Numbered from the stretch's first letter, positions 1 through 5,390 are shown. The stretch is DNA of 6,063 bases from Candidatus Segatella papionis (GCA_002297965.1 DBLF01000070.1:1-6063); one strand, 5' to 3'. Numbers and translations: made by a program. Notes: generated by a model not told the origin, from the sequence alone.

Positions 1-1027
1 CCTCGCGGACAGCGGCCTCTGAACCATATTTGATGTAGTCTTCGTACTTGATGACCTCTGCACGGATGAAGCCTTTCTCGAAGTCGGTGTGGATGACACC
101 TGCACACTGAGGGGCCTTCCAACCCTTGTGATAAGTCCAAGCCTTGACCTCCATCTCACCTGCGGTGATGAATGTCTCAAGGTTCAACAGGGCGTATGCC
201 TTCTTGATCAAGCGGTTAACGCCACTCTCCTCTAAGCCGAGTTCCTCCAGGAACATCTGCTTGTCCTCATAAGTTTCGAGCGAAGCAATGTCTTCCTCGG
301 TCTTGGCAGCGATGACCATACACTCTGCACCTTCCTCCTTGGCGATTTCCTCTACCTTCTTGCTGTACTCATTGCCGTTCTTGGCAGAAGCCTCGTCAAC
401 GTTGGCTACATAGAGCACAGGCTTGGTGGTGAGGAGGAAGAGGTCGTGAGCCACTTTCTGCTCTTCCTTGGTGTCGAATGTTACCGAGCGAGCGTTCTTG
501 CCCTGCTCCAATACAGCCTTGTAAGCCTCCAATACAGTTACCATCACCTTGGCGTCCTTGTTGCCAGCGGCAGCAGTCTTTTGCTGCTTGGAGAGCTGCG
601 ACTCGATAGTCTCCAAGTCCTTGAGCTGGAGCTCTGTGTCGATGACGCTCTTGTCCTCCAGAGGGTCAACGGCTGCGCCGCCCTCGCGAACGATGTTGTC
701 ATCGTCGAAGCAACGAATTACGTGGATGATAGCATCACACTCACGGATGTTACCCAAGAACTTGTTGCCGAGACCTTCGCCCTTGCTGGCACCCTTTACG
801 AGGCCGGCGATATCTACGATTTCGCAGGTAGCAGGAACGATGCGTCCTGGATGAACTATCTCTGCCAACTTGTTGAGGCGCTCGTCAGGTACGGTGATGA
901 CGCCCAAGTTTGGTTCGATAGTACAGAAAGGGAAGTTAGCTGCCTGTGCCTTTGCACTAGACAGACAGTTGAACAGTGTAGATTTACCCACGTTTGGGAG
1001 ACCTACAATACCACATTTTAATGCCAT
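1..1027 (-). CDS. ychF: YchF/OLA1-family redox-regulated ATPase, 3' end cut by the window edge
   Basis: The first 342 residues are present; the family is about 365 long, so only the last 20-25 residues of the TGS domain lie outside. Visible motifs are G1 GLPNVGKST (residues 9-17), G3 DIAG (72-75) followed by LVKGASKGEGLGNKF, and NVDE (209-212) where ordinary GTPases have NKxD. That change underlies the ATP preference known for the family. The position after DxxG is Leu rather than Gln, as in HAS-GTPases. Residues about 124-152 form a charged helical segment that fits the family's coiled coil, and the TGS domain starts near 281. YchF/OLA1 proteins bind ribosomes and are linked to stress responses and translation control; that is family knowledge. 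The start at 1027 (MALKCGIVGLPNVGKS) matches the family exactly. The leader is AT-rich with no clear Shine-Dalgarno. The gene appears to be transcribed alone from the promoter at 1058-1088. Confidence 0.96.
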   Translation of the reverse strand, partial: MALKCGIVGLPNVGKSTLFNCLSSAKAQAANFPFCTIEPNLGVITVPDERLNKLAEIVHPGRIVPATCEIVDIAGLVKGASKGEGLGNKFLGNIRECDAIIHVIRCFDDDNIVREGGAAVDPLEDKSVIDTELQLKDLETIESQLSKQQKTAAAGNKDAKVMVTVLEAYKAVLEQGKNARSVTFDTKEEQKVAHDLFLLTTKPVLYVANVDEASAKNGNEYSKKVEEIAKEEGAECMVIAAKTEEDIASLETYEDKQMFLEELGLEESGVNRLIKKAYALLNLETFITAGEMEVKAWTYHKGWKAPQCAGVIHTDFEKGFIRAEVIKYEDYIKYGSEAAVRE

Positions 1028-1033
1028 TTTATC

Positions 1034-1047
1034 TTTAAACGTTTAAA
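1034..1047. promoter_or_regulatory. Perfect 14-bp palindrome in the ychF leader
   Basis: TTTAAACGTTTAAA is a perfect dyad centred between 1040 and 1041. It lies between the predicted transcription start and the ychF start codon, 7 nt from the ATG. It could be an operator or a weak hairpin over the ribosome entry site. No factor can be named from the sequence. Confidence 0.4.
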
Positions 1048-1057
1048 TTTCTGCGTG

Positions 1058-1088
1058 CAAAGTTACTGCAAATCGAAGACAATACAAA
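1058..1088 (-). promoter_or_regulatory. Bacteroidota-type promoter of ychF (P1)
   Basis: On the minus strand there is TTTG (1085-1088), a 19-nt spacer and TAACTTTG (1058-1065). This fits the Bacteroidota primary sigma consensus TTTG-N19-20-TAnnTTTG at every defined position. Transcription would begin near 1050-1053, giving a leader of about 25 nt before the ychF start codon at 1027. The assignment rests on sequence match only. Confidence 0.75.
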
Positions 1089-1092
1089 ATAA
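1059..1092. repeat. Direct repeat copy 1 (34 bp)
   Basis: Copy 1 of a 34-bp direct repeat whose partner is at 1135-1168. The first 22 bp are identical and the whole unit matches at 32 of 34 positions (differences at 1082/1158 and 1084/1160). The unit covers nearly the entire P1 promoter, including both sigma-contact boxes. Confidence 0.9.
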
Positions 1093-1107
1093 ATTGCAAT
1101 TTATTTT
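1086..1107. promoter_or_regulatory. Perfect 22-bp AT-rich palindrome overlapping the -33 box of ychF P1
   Basis: The dyad is centred on AAATTGCAATTT between 1096 and 1097 and is perfect for 11 bp on each side. Its left end covers bases of the -33 TTTG element (1085-1088). A bound protein here would be expected to touch or block RNA polymerase. It is absent beside the second promoter copy. Confidence 0.45.
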
Positions 1108-1133
1108 TATTGTTGAGTGCAGTTTAACTTATC

Positions 1134-1164
1134 TAAAGTTACTGCAAATCGAAGACACTGCAAA
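1134..1164 (-). promoter_or_regulatory. Second, slightly degraded copy of the ychF promoter (P2)
   Basis: The minus strand reads TTTG (1161-1164), a 19-nt spacer, then TAACTTTA (1134-1141). This is P1 with the last base of the -7 box changed from G to A. It lies 76 bp upstream of P1 within the repeat at 1135-1168, so it looks like a duplicated promoter that may be weaker or inactive. Confidence 0.45.
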
Positions 1165-1168
1165 ATAA
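1135..1168. repeat. Direct repeat copy 2 (34 bp)
   Basis: Partner of the repeat at 1059-1092, offset by 76 bp with 42 bp between copies. It contains the P2 promoter candidate. Similarity stops sharply at both ends, which suggests a short segmental duplication rather than general low complexity. Confidence 0.9.
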
Positions 1169-1185
1169 TCTGTGGTAAATAAACT

Positions 1186-1226
1186 AAAAAGTGTCGTTAT
1201 CTCATGTTTTTGAGATAGCGACACTT
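1186..1226 (-). terminator. Intrinsic terminator downstream of dfx
   Basis: The arms 1189-1204 and 1211-1226 pair over 16 bp with one non-Watson-Crick position (T1197 opposite G1218) around a 6-nt loop. Read on the minus strand, the stem runs into a T-tract (1190-1186) and then TAGTTTATTT. It lies 18 nt past the dfx stop codon and shields the ychF promoters from read-through. In the plus direction it is followed by ATCTTGTTTTT, so it may also work weakly that way. Confidence 0.85.
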
Positions 1227-1243
1227 ATCTTGTTTTTATTCAG

Positions 1244-1633
1244 TTATTCAGAAATGTCTCCTTTCCACAATCCATGCAGGTTGCAGTATTCGCGTGCCGT
1301 TACATCCTTGGCTTCGGCATCCGTCAGGAAGACTGCCTCTGGCTTCTCGCCTGGTTTCAATTCATGGCGAAGTACATCGGTAGGGGTGAGCAACTCAATC
1401 CACTGGATATAATGCTCCGGCAGCATCGGATGCTCCACGCTTCCTACGCTCACTCGGTATCCGCCCTCTATCTTCTCGATGACAGGCACATGCTTTTCCT
1501 TGGCACCATCGGTGGTGTTCTCCTTCATGAGTTTCATCGGTTGCCCGCAACAACTCAGTACGGCTCCTGGGTTCACTACTTCTACCACGTTGCCACATAT
1601 GGTGCAACGATAGATTTCTCTGTTCTTAGTCAT
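1244..1633 (-). CDS. dfx: Desulfoferrodoxin, two-iron superoxide reductase (EC 1.15.1.2)
   Basis: A cytoplasmic enzyme reducing superoxide to hydrogen peroxide without releasing oxygen, typical of anaerobes. Residues 10-29 carry CxxC (C10, C13) and adjacent C28-C29, the desulforedoxin-type Fe(Cys)4 centre I. Centre II ligands are all present: H48, H68, H74, C117 and H120, with the catalytic E46-K47 before H48. Spacing and length (129 residues) agree with the Desulfovibrio two-iron enzymes. The start is placed at 1633, not at the in-frame ATG at 1639: AGGAGG (1641-1646) lies 7 nt from the former but only 1 nt from the latter. This is the one clear Shine-Dalgarno in the window. The rubredoxin gene lies 116 nt upstream on the same strand and probably supplies electrons. 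No good promoter is seen directly in front, so read-through from the rubredoxin gene is likely. Confidence 0.96.
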   Translation of the reverse strand: MTKNREIYRCTICGNVVEVVNPGAVLSCCGQPMKLMKENTTDGAKEKHVPVIEKIEGGYRVSVGSVEHPMLPEHYIQWIELLTPTDVLRHELKPGEKPEAVFLTDAEAKDVTAREYCNLHGLWKGDISE

Positions 1634-1681
1634 AATCATTCCTCCTAATTTATTCGTTATTAAATGATAAACTAATCTAGC

Positions 1682-1719
1682 AGATGCCGCATCGTTTGTG
1701 TTTCAAAGATGCTGCATCT
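1682..1719 (-). promoter_or_regulatory. Hairpin built from two GATGCnGCATC dyads between the rubredoxin gene and dfx
   Basis: GATGCCGCATC (1683-1693) and GATGCTGCATC (1708-1718) are each self-complementary around one central base and lie 25 bp apart centre to centre. They also pair with each other: arms 1682-1693 and 1708-1719 form a 12-bp stem with one mismatch and a 14-nt loop. On the minus strand it is followed by GCTAGATTAGTTTATC, not a strict T-tract. It could be a partial terminator or processing signal that sets the rubredoxin:dfx ratio, or a pair of operator sites for dfx. Confidence 0.45.
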
Positions 1720-1749
1720 ACCAGTGTATCCATTCATGCAGATGTTGGC

Positions 1750-1914
1750 TTACTCCTCCACAGGACTGAACTCATCCTTGCCAACACCGCAAAGTGGGCA
1801 CACCCAATCATCTGGGATGTCCTCGAAAGCTGTTCCTGGGGCAATGCCATTGTCTGGGTCGCCTACTGCAGGGTCATATACCCATCCACATACGTCACAT
1901 ACATACTTCTTCAT
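1750..1914 (-). CDS. Rubredoxin
   Basis: A 54-residue cytoplasmic one-electron carrier. The Fe(Cys)4 site is formed by C6-x2-C9 (CDVCG) and C39-x2-C42 (CPLCG), with the family's conserved aromatic and acidic core (GWVYDPAVGDP, PDDWVCPLC). Length is standard for a single-domain rubredoxin. The start at 1914 (MKKYVCDVCG) matches the family; the upstream in-frame extension to 2019 is Asn/Lys-rich leader sequence and not expected to be translated. A weak AAGGAA lies about 9 nt before the ATG. The gene precedes dfx on the same strand, and rubredoxins are the known donors to superoxide reductases, so reduction of Dfx is the likely role. Other acceptors, such as rubrerythrin or rubredoxin:oxygen oxidoreductase, are not in the window. 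The promoter is probably the one at 2017-2048. Confidence 0.96.
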   Translation of the reverse strand: MKKYVCDVCGWVYDPAVGDPDNGIAPGTAFEDIPDDWVCPLCGVGKDEFSPVEE

Positions 1915-2016
1915 AATGTTTTTTCCTTTCTTTTGTTTTGTGTTAATACTGTCGTTACTTAACTCATTATTTATTAGAGAATAAAACGAATATTTGTAAT
2001 TATTCCTAATTTGTTG

Positions 2017-2048
2017 CAAATATACACTTTATTTCAGTACGCTCCAAG
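2017..2048 (-). promoter_or_regulatory. Bacteroidota-type promoter of the rubredoxin gene
   Basis: On the minus strand there is TTG within ACTTGG (TTG at 2045-2047), a 20-nt spacer and TATATTTG (2017-2024), a full TAnnTTTG match. Transcription from near 2010 would give a leader of about 95 nt before the rubredoxin start, unusually long beside the other genes here, leaving room for leader-level control. Confidence 0.65.
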
Positions 2049-2054
2049 TAATTT

Positions 2055-2085
2055 TAGGTAAATGATGTTAAAAGGAAGAATTTTC
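2055..2085 (-). terminator. Possible weak terminator after the exported-protein gene
   Basis: Downstream of the stop codon at 2103 the minus strand reads AAGAA-AA-TTCTT followed by CCTTTTAAC. The stem is only 5 bp of A/T-rich pairs, so this is a weak candidate. It is listed because no better terminator separates this gene from the rubredoxin promoter. Confidence 0.2.
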
Positions 2086-2102
2086 TTGTTGTTTTCGATA
2101 AA

Positions 2103-3158
2103 CTATAGTTCTTTCTTGTCGTCTTCATCCCCTTTCATCGCATAGCCCTTCCAAGAGCGATAATACCACTGTATGGATTTGTATTCCACTTTCTTTTGGA
2201 AAGAAACACCTGCTGTCTTCATGGTTTGCATGTGAGCAGGCCAACCATTGTCGAAGAGGTCGTATTGCTCCAACTGCTCTACCTTCATGCTGTCATTTTT
2301 GAAATATGTGGCGAGGGAGTCTCTTACGAACGCTTCTCCCTTCTCGGCAAGTTCTCCCGAAAAAAGGTTTTGGAAGACTGTGGACATCAGTTGGGCGGTT
2401 TCTTTTGGTGGAATGCAGGTTATGCTGCTACAAGAGATTTCATAATCACCGTTAGTTCCCTCTTCGTCATCCATATAGGTGGCAATGGCTTTGATTTGCG
2501 TGGGATATAAAGATGATGTCGTATCGGTTTTGGTGATAGTGCCGAGTTGGAATTGGTTTCCATGACAATTAAATAGCAACGGCAATTCTTCTATGCACTC
2601 TCTCACCTTTGCTTCATTGTTTACATTAAGTTTGACGAGGCTTTCGAATCGTTTTCTTGGCAAGAAAGAGTCAATACCTGAATTGTCTGCATAGAAATCA
2701 TCGAAGGCTTGTTTGATACCTTTTAAGAATAGGTCTCTCACCTCATGCCAGTTGTCTATGGCTTCGATAGTGCCAAATTCATCTGTATGGAATTTTACCT
2801 TGATATTGTTGAAGGCTTTTAGAATTGTTACGTTCATTTTCGTCTCAAACGATTCGGCAGAGCTATCGTTTGCCAACTTGATATCCAATGGCGTAAATTC
2901 CATCTTATAGCCTTTGGACGTGGAGTCGGTGACCACAATCATGCAGTCGCGAGTATAGTAACTGGAGGTGATTGTGTCCTTCTGTGTTATCTTATACACG
3001 GCATCTGTATAGGTATATTTCATGGTATCACCTTTACAGAAGTAGGCGATGACATTGATTACAGAGTCTTCTTGGCTTTCCTGTAAACTGGAGATTTGGG
3101 CTTGTATGGTAAGCGTATAGCTTATCAATACGGCAATGAATGTTAGTATTCTTTTCAT
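2103..3158 (-). CDS. Exported protein of unknown function
   Basis: 351 residues, family not recognised. Residues 1-20 are a signal peptide: MKR, a hydrophobic stretch (ILTFIAVLISYTLTI), then QA-Q, a good signal peptidase I site. There is no Cys after the cleavage point, so it is not an obvious lipoprotein. The mature part alternates hydrophobic and polar residues (for example YKMEFTPLDIKLAND, KVKFHTDEFGTIEAI), suggesting beta-strands, plus a more helical middle (about 140-195). It has six Cys and a charged tail ending GDEDDKKEL. No membrane segment or catalytic motif is visible after the signal. The periplasm or outer-membrane periphery is the likely location. A promoter lies at 3184-3214 and the gene appears to be transcribed alone, divergently from the ATPase gene. 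The ATG at 3158 has no Shine-Dalgarno, but the signal peptide directly after it supports this start. Confidence 0.85.
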   Translation of the reverse strand: MKRILTFIAVLISYTLTIQAQISSLQESQEDSVINVIAYFCKGDTMKYTYTDAVYKITQKDTITSSYYTRDCMIVVTDSTSKGYKMEFTPLDIKLANDSSAESFETKMNVTILKAFNNIKVKFHTDEFGTIEAIDNWHEVRDLFLKGIKQAFDDFYADNSGIDSFLPRKRFESLVKLNVNNEAKVRECIEELPLLFNCHGNQFQLGTITKTDTTSSLYPTQIKAIATYMDDEEGTNGDYEISCSSITCIPPKETAQLMSTVFQNLFSGELAEKGEAFVRDSLATYFKNDSMKVEQLEQYDLFDNGWPAHMQTMKTAGVSFQKKVEYKSIQWYYRSWKGYAMKGDEDDKKEL

Positions 3159-3183
3159 ACGCTAAGTTTGTTGGTATTCGTTG

Positions 3184-3214
3184 CAAAAATAATATAATTA
3201 TTCTGAACAGCCAA
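3184..3214 (-). promoter_or_regulatory. Bacteroidota-type promoter of the exported-protein gene
   Basis: On the minus strand there is TTG (3212-3214, in CTTGG), a 20-nt spacer and TATTTTTG (3184-3191), a full TAnnTTTG match. The predicted leader is about 20 nt. An AATAAT-N3-ATTATT inverted repeat (3188-3202) overlaps the -7 box and the adjacent spacer. Confidence 0.65.
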
Positions 3215-3262
3215 GAGAAATAAGAGAAAACTTTAAAAGAAACTAAATTTATATGCTTTTCG

Positions 3263-3293
3263 TTCTGTCTTTATTTATAAATGGTTATCTTTG
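3263..3293 (+). promoter_or_regulatory. Probable promoter of the AAA ATPase gene
   Basis: TATCTTTG (3286-3293) matches the Bacteroidota -7 box in full, but the -33 region reads TTC rather than TTG at the expected spacing (3263-3265). The predicted start of transcription is near 3300, so the leader is only about 25 nt and is filled by the CGAAAAATTTCG repeats. A weak -33 box may mean the promoter is low-level or needs an activator. Confidence 0.5.
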
Positions 3294-3320
3294 CGAAAAA
3301 TTTCGTTACGAAAAATTTCG
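3294..3320 (+). repeat. Tandem CGAAAAATTTCG pair in the ATPase gene leader
   Basis: Two identical 12-bp copies (3294-3305 and 3309-3320) are separated by TTA, a 15-bp period. Each is an inverted repeat, CGAAA-N2-TTTCG. They begin at the last base of the -7 region and end 3 nt before the ATG, a position that suits a repressor site or a short leader hairpin. The regulator is unknown. Confidence 0.6.
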
Positions 3321-3323
3321 ATT

Positions 3324-4394
3324 ATGGAAAATCCTTTTAAGTTCGGCTCATTGGTTGATGCCCCATACTTTACAGATAGAGTGAAGGAATTGGAATATAT
3401 CATCCAGTTCCTCAAGAGTGAGAACCATCTGATTCTCATATCTCCACGACGTTTTGGCAAGTCTAGTCTCGTCAGAAAAGCTGTGCTCAAGACCAAACGC
3501 CCTTATCTTTGGCTTAACATGCAAGCAGTTTTGAGCAAGGAAGACTTGGCGGCAAAGCTATTGAAGGCTCTCCTCAACCAATACAAGTTTGAGAAAATCA
3601 AATATTATCTTCGCAACTTCAGGGTGGTTCCTTCGGTCAACATGAACCCTATGACCGATGAGTTGACTGTATCCTTCCAGCCTTCTTCCGATAATGGAAT
3701 GACAGCGATAGAAGATGTGATGGCGATGTTGCAGAAAGTCTCAACGCCTGATAACAAACTGATTGTAGTCTTCGATGAGTTCCAAAGCATCTTGGAGATT
3801 GATAAGAATATGGATAAGCAACTCCGTGCTATCATGCAAGAACAATCTGGCATCAACTATATATTCTTGGGTAGCCAAGAGTCTATGATGACGGATATTT
3901 TCGAATCTGTAAAATCTCCATTCTATCATTTCGGTATGTTGATGAGGCTGAGCAAAATTCCATACGATGACTTTAAGAAATATTTGATAGAACGATTCAA
4001 GCAGGTAACAACTGAGGCAGTGCAAGTGGCAGACGAAATCCTTGATTTTACAGGATGTCACCCTTATTATACTCAGGAGTTGGCATTCGCTGTATGGAAT
4101 AACCTTTCCTCTGGAAAGAAGGGGGATGTCATGGCTTTATCTGTAGATGATATTATTGAGACTCATGATTTGGACTATGAGCGGTTATGGTTGAACTTCA
4201 ACAAGACGGACAAGTATGTGATGGCTGCTGTCAGCATGGGGAATAATCCTATACAAGATAGAAAGCTACCAACTAGTACGATGACAAGTGCCGTCCTACG
4301 ATTGACCAAGAAAGGATACATCTTCCGAAGCGACAAGTATGAAGTGGAAGACCCTTTCTTCCAGAAATGGATACTAAAGAATGTGGTTAGTTGA
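3324..4394 (+). CDS. AAA ATPase of the archaeal-ATPase/STAND-like type (ATPase_2)
   Basis: 356 residues. The N-terminus NPFKFGSLVDAPYFTDR is the usual lead-in of this family. Walker A is SPRRFGKSS (40-48), with Ser replacing the first Gly, as is common in the group. Walker B is LIVVFDEFQ (146-154) and a sensor strand reads FLGSQES (181-187). The segment SPFYHFGMLMRLSKIPYDDF is the typical lid region. The C-terminus (TMTSAVLRLTKKGYIFRSDKYEVEDPFFQKWI) looks like a winged helix. There is no DUF234 or PD-(D/E)XK domain after it, so this is the short form. Function is unproven; relatives are inferred to be NTP-driven switches and are abundant in Bacteroidota and archaea. The ATG at 3324 is preferred over an in-frame TTG at 3291, which lies inside the -7 promoter box and whose codons are simply the leader repeats. 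No Shine-Dalgarno is seen. Confidence 0.88.
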   Translation: MENPFKFGSLVDAPYFTDRVKELEYIIQFLKSENHLILISPRRFGKSSLVRKAVLKTKRPYLWLNMQAVLSKEDLAAKLLKALLNQYKFEKIKYYLRNFRVVPSVNMNPMTDELTVSFQPSSDNGMTAIEDVMAMLQKVSTPDNKLIVVFDEFQSILEIDKNMDKQLRAIMQEQSGINYIFLGSQESMMTDIFESVKSPFYHFGMLMRLSKIPYDDFKKYLIERFKQVTTEAVQVADEILDFTGCHPYYTQELAFAVWNNLSSGKKGDVMALSVDDIIETHDLDYERLWLNFNKTDKYVMAAVSMGNNPIQDRKLPTSTMTSAVLRLTKKGYIFRSDKYEVEDPFFQKWILKNVVS

Positions 4395-4402
4395 TGATGT
4401 TC

Positions 4403-5329
4403 TTATTGGCAAAAGATTTGCAAAGCCTTCTTGGCTTTTTCTAATCTTTTTACGCCCATTTCTCGCTTCTTGGCGAAGATGTCGGTCTCGATGGTTTCGG
4501 CTCTATGAAGGAGGGATGCTTTAGACAGGTTGGTGTCATTGGCATTATCTTTCTTGATACTAATGGGGAGTGGGTGATAAACATACATCTCTTGCTCTCC
4601 GATTTTCACTTCTTCAAGCTCGGAGGCAATAGCTTGGATGGCTTGTCTGTTTTGTGTGATAGTTAGCCCTGTCCACCAACAGAAGTCCTCAAAACTTGCG
4701 GGACTGTGACTACGGAAGTATTTGCGAGCCAAGAGGGGCAAGGCTTGGCTTGTACAAATAGGGTTGTTCTTTAGTTCATCTGTAACGAGAGTCCAAGTAG
4801 CCTCTTTTCCATTCATTTCTCCTGAGCATAATAATCCCTCTACTTCTCCGCGCAACAATATTTGGTTGAGATGGGCGGTGTCGGATGGTAAACCGAACTT
4901 TGCCATTTCTTCTGAAATATCTTTCTTGGTCAGAGACTTATTGGAAGAGAGAATGGCTTTCAGTGCTTCTGTTCCTTCTTGATGATATAGTTCGGAATGT
5001 GCAGTCGAGTTATAGCTAGGCCATGACTGTATGGTTCGAAGGTTTCTCTCTTGGCATAAATTCAATAGCCAAGGGTAATCCTTGGGTGTCGCCACTTGCA
5101 TTGTGCATCTCAAAAGGTGAAGGCGCAACATCTTGCCCGAAGAAAAGCTGTCCTTGACAGCCGTCATCTTTGGTTCTTTCATTCTCATTCCGATAGCCCA
5201 TCGGAATTGCATGTAGTCTTGTGCCTGCATCATCCCCATCCAATCCACAATTTCCTCTGGTTTCTCAAATGGAGAACCAACGAGGCATTGGTTGCTGAGG
5301 CGCAAGGCGATAGCTTCTTCTCTGGTCAT
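4403..5329 (-). CDS. AlkZ-like winged-helix protein (HTH_42 family), possible DNA glycosylase with unusual C-terminus
   Basis: 308 residues from the chosen start. Residues 1-49 (MTREEAIALRLSNQ ... WMGMMQAQDYMQFRWAIGMR) match the HTH_42/AlkZ family, including Q35-A-Q37-D, the QxQ motif that is catalytic in the alkyl-base and cross-link glycosylase AlkZ. Further family landmarks are LRLHLLRCT (68-76), SLTKKDISEEMAKFGL (132-147) and RKYFRSHSPASFEDFCWWTGL (202-222). Two oddities: the usual [PG]T-x-H after the LLR motif reads CTMQ here (Gln78 for His), and the usual LPAFDE ... YKDR C-terminal region is absent. It is replaced by a Lys-rich helical tail (AKKREMGVKRLEKAKKALQ). The start at 5329 fits the family N-terminus; an in-frame ATG at 5389 lies in the hairpin at 5341-5387. 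DNA repair or DNA binding is an inference. The stop is 8 bp from that of the convergent ATPase gene. Confidence 0.8.
   Translation of the reverse strand: MTREEAIALRLSNQCLVGSPFEKPEEIVDWMGMMQAQDYMQFRWAIGMRMKEPKMTAVKDSFSSGKMLRLHLLRCTMQVATPKDYPWLLNLCQERNLRTIQSWPSYNSTAHSELYHQEGTEALKAILSSNKSLTKKDISEEMAKFGLPSDTAHLNQILLRGEVEGLLCSGEMNGKEATWTLVTDELKNNPICTSQALPLLARKYFRSHSPASFEDFCWWTGLTITQNRQAIQAIASELEEVKIGEQEMYVYHPLPISIKKDNANDTNLSKASLLHRAETIETDIFAKKREMGVKRLEKAKKALQIFCQ
4422..4454 (+). terminator. Probable terminator of the ATPase gene, inside the convergent AlkZ-like gene
   Basis: AAAGCC (4422-4427), loop TTCTT, GGCTTT (4433-4438) followed by TT, CTAAT and CTTTTT on the plus strand. It sits 28 nt past the ATPase stop codon and overlaps the last codons of the convergent gene (encoding the KAKKALQ region). 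The stem is short, so strength is uncertain. Confidence 0.5.
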
Positions 5330-5340
5330 CTGTTTATCGA

Positions 5341-5387
5341 GAAACCTGTCGCAATCTCGCTTTTTTCTTGCGATTGCGACAGGTTTC
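5341..5387. promoter_or_regulatory. Strong hairpin between the AlkZ-like gene and the upstream PD-(D/E)XK gene
   Basis: GAAACCTGTCGCAAT (5341-5355) pairs perfectly with ATTGCGACAGGTTTC (5373-5387) over 15 bp. A further CGC/GCG (5358-5360 with 5370-5372) pairs across a 2-nt bulge, leaving a 9-nt A/T loop. Neither side is followed by a T-tract, so it is not a standard intrinsic terminator. It begins 25 nt past the stop codon of the upstream gene and ends 11 nt before the AlkZ-like start. It may stabilise or process the transcript 3' end, attenuate read-through, or be a protein-binding dyad. Confidence 0.6.
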
Positions 5388-5390
5388 AAT

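Noticed and set aside
446..1021. 191-residue plus-strand open frame opposite ychF
   Set aside because: It is the antisense shadow of a fully conserved ychF coding sequence, with no promoter or ribosome site of its own.
1634..1639. In-frame ATG at 1639 as the dfx start
   Set aside because: It is only 1 nt from the AGGAGG; the ATG at 1633 has the proper 7-nt spacing and fits known desulfoferrodoxin numbering.
1274..1648. 124-residue plus-strand open frame opposite dfx
   Set aside because: All iron-ligand motifs are on the minus strand; this frame is a shadow and its sequence resembles no protein family.
1704..1735. Possible separate dfx promoter with -7 CATCTTTG on the minus strand
   Set aside because: The first base of the -7 box is wrong and no TTG lies at the required distance; too weak to call.
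1915..2019. 35-residue N-terminal extension of rubredoxin
   Set aside because: The Asn/Lys/Ser-rich extension is typical of translated AT-rich leader, the predicted transcription start lies just above it, and rubredoxin begins at MKKYVCDVCG.
3291..3323. TTG start adding 11 residues to the AAA ATPase
   Set aside because: The TTG lies within the -7 promoter box, so it would be outside the transcript.
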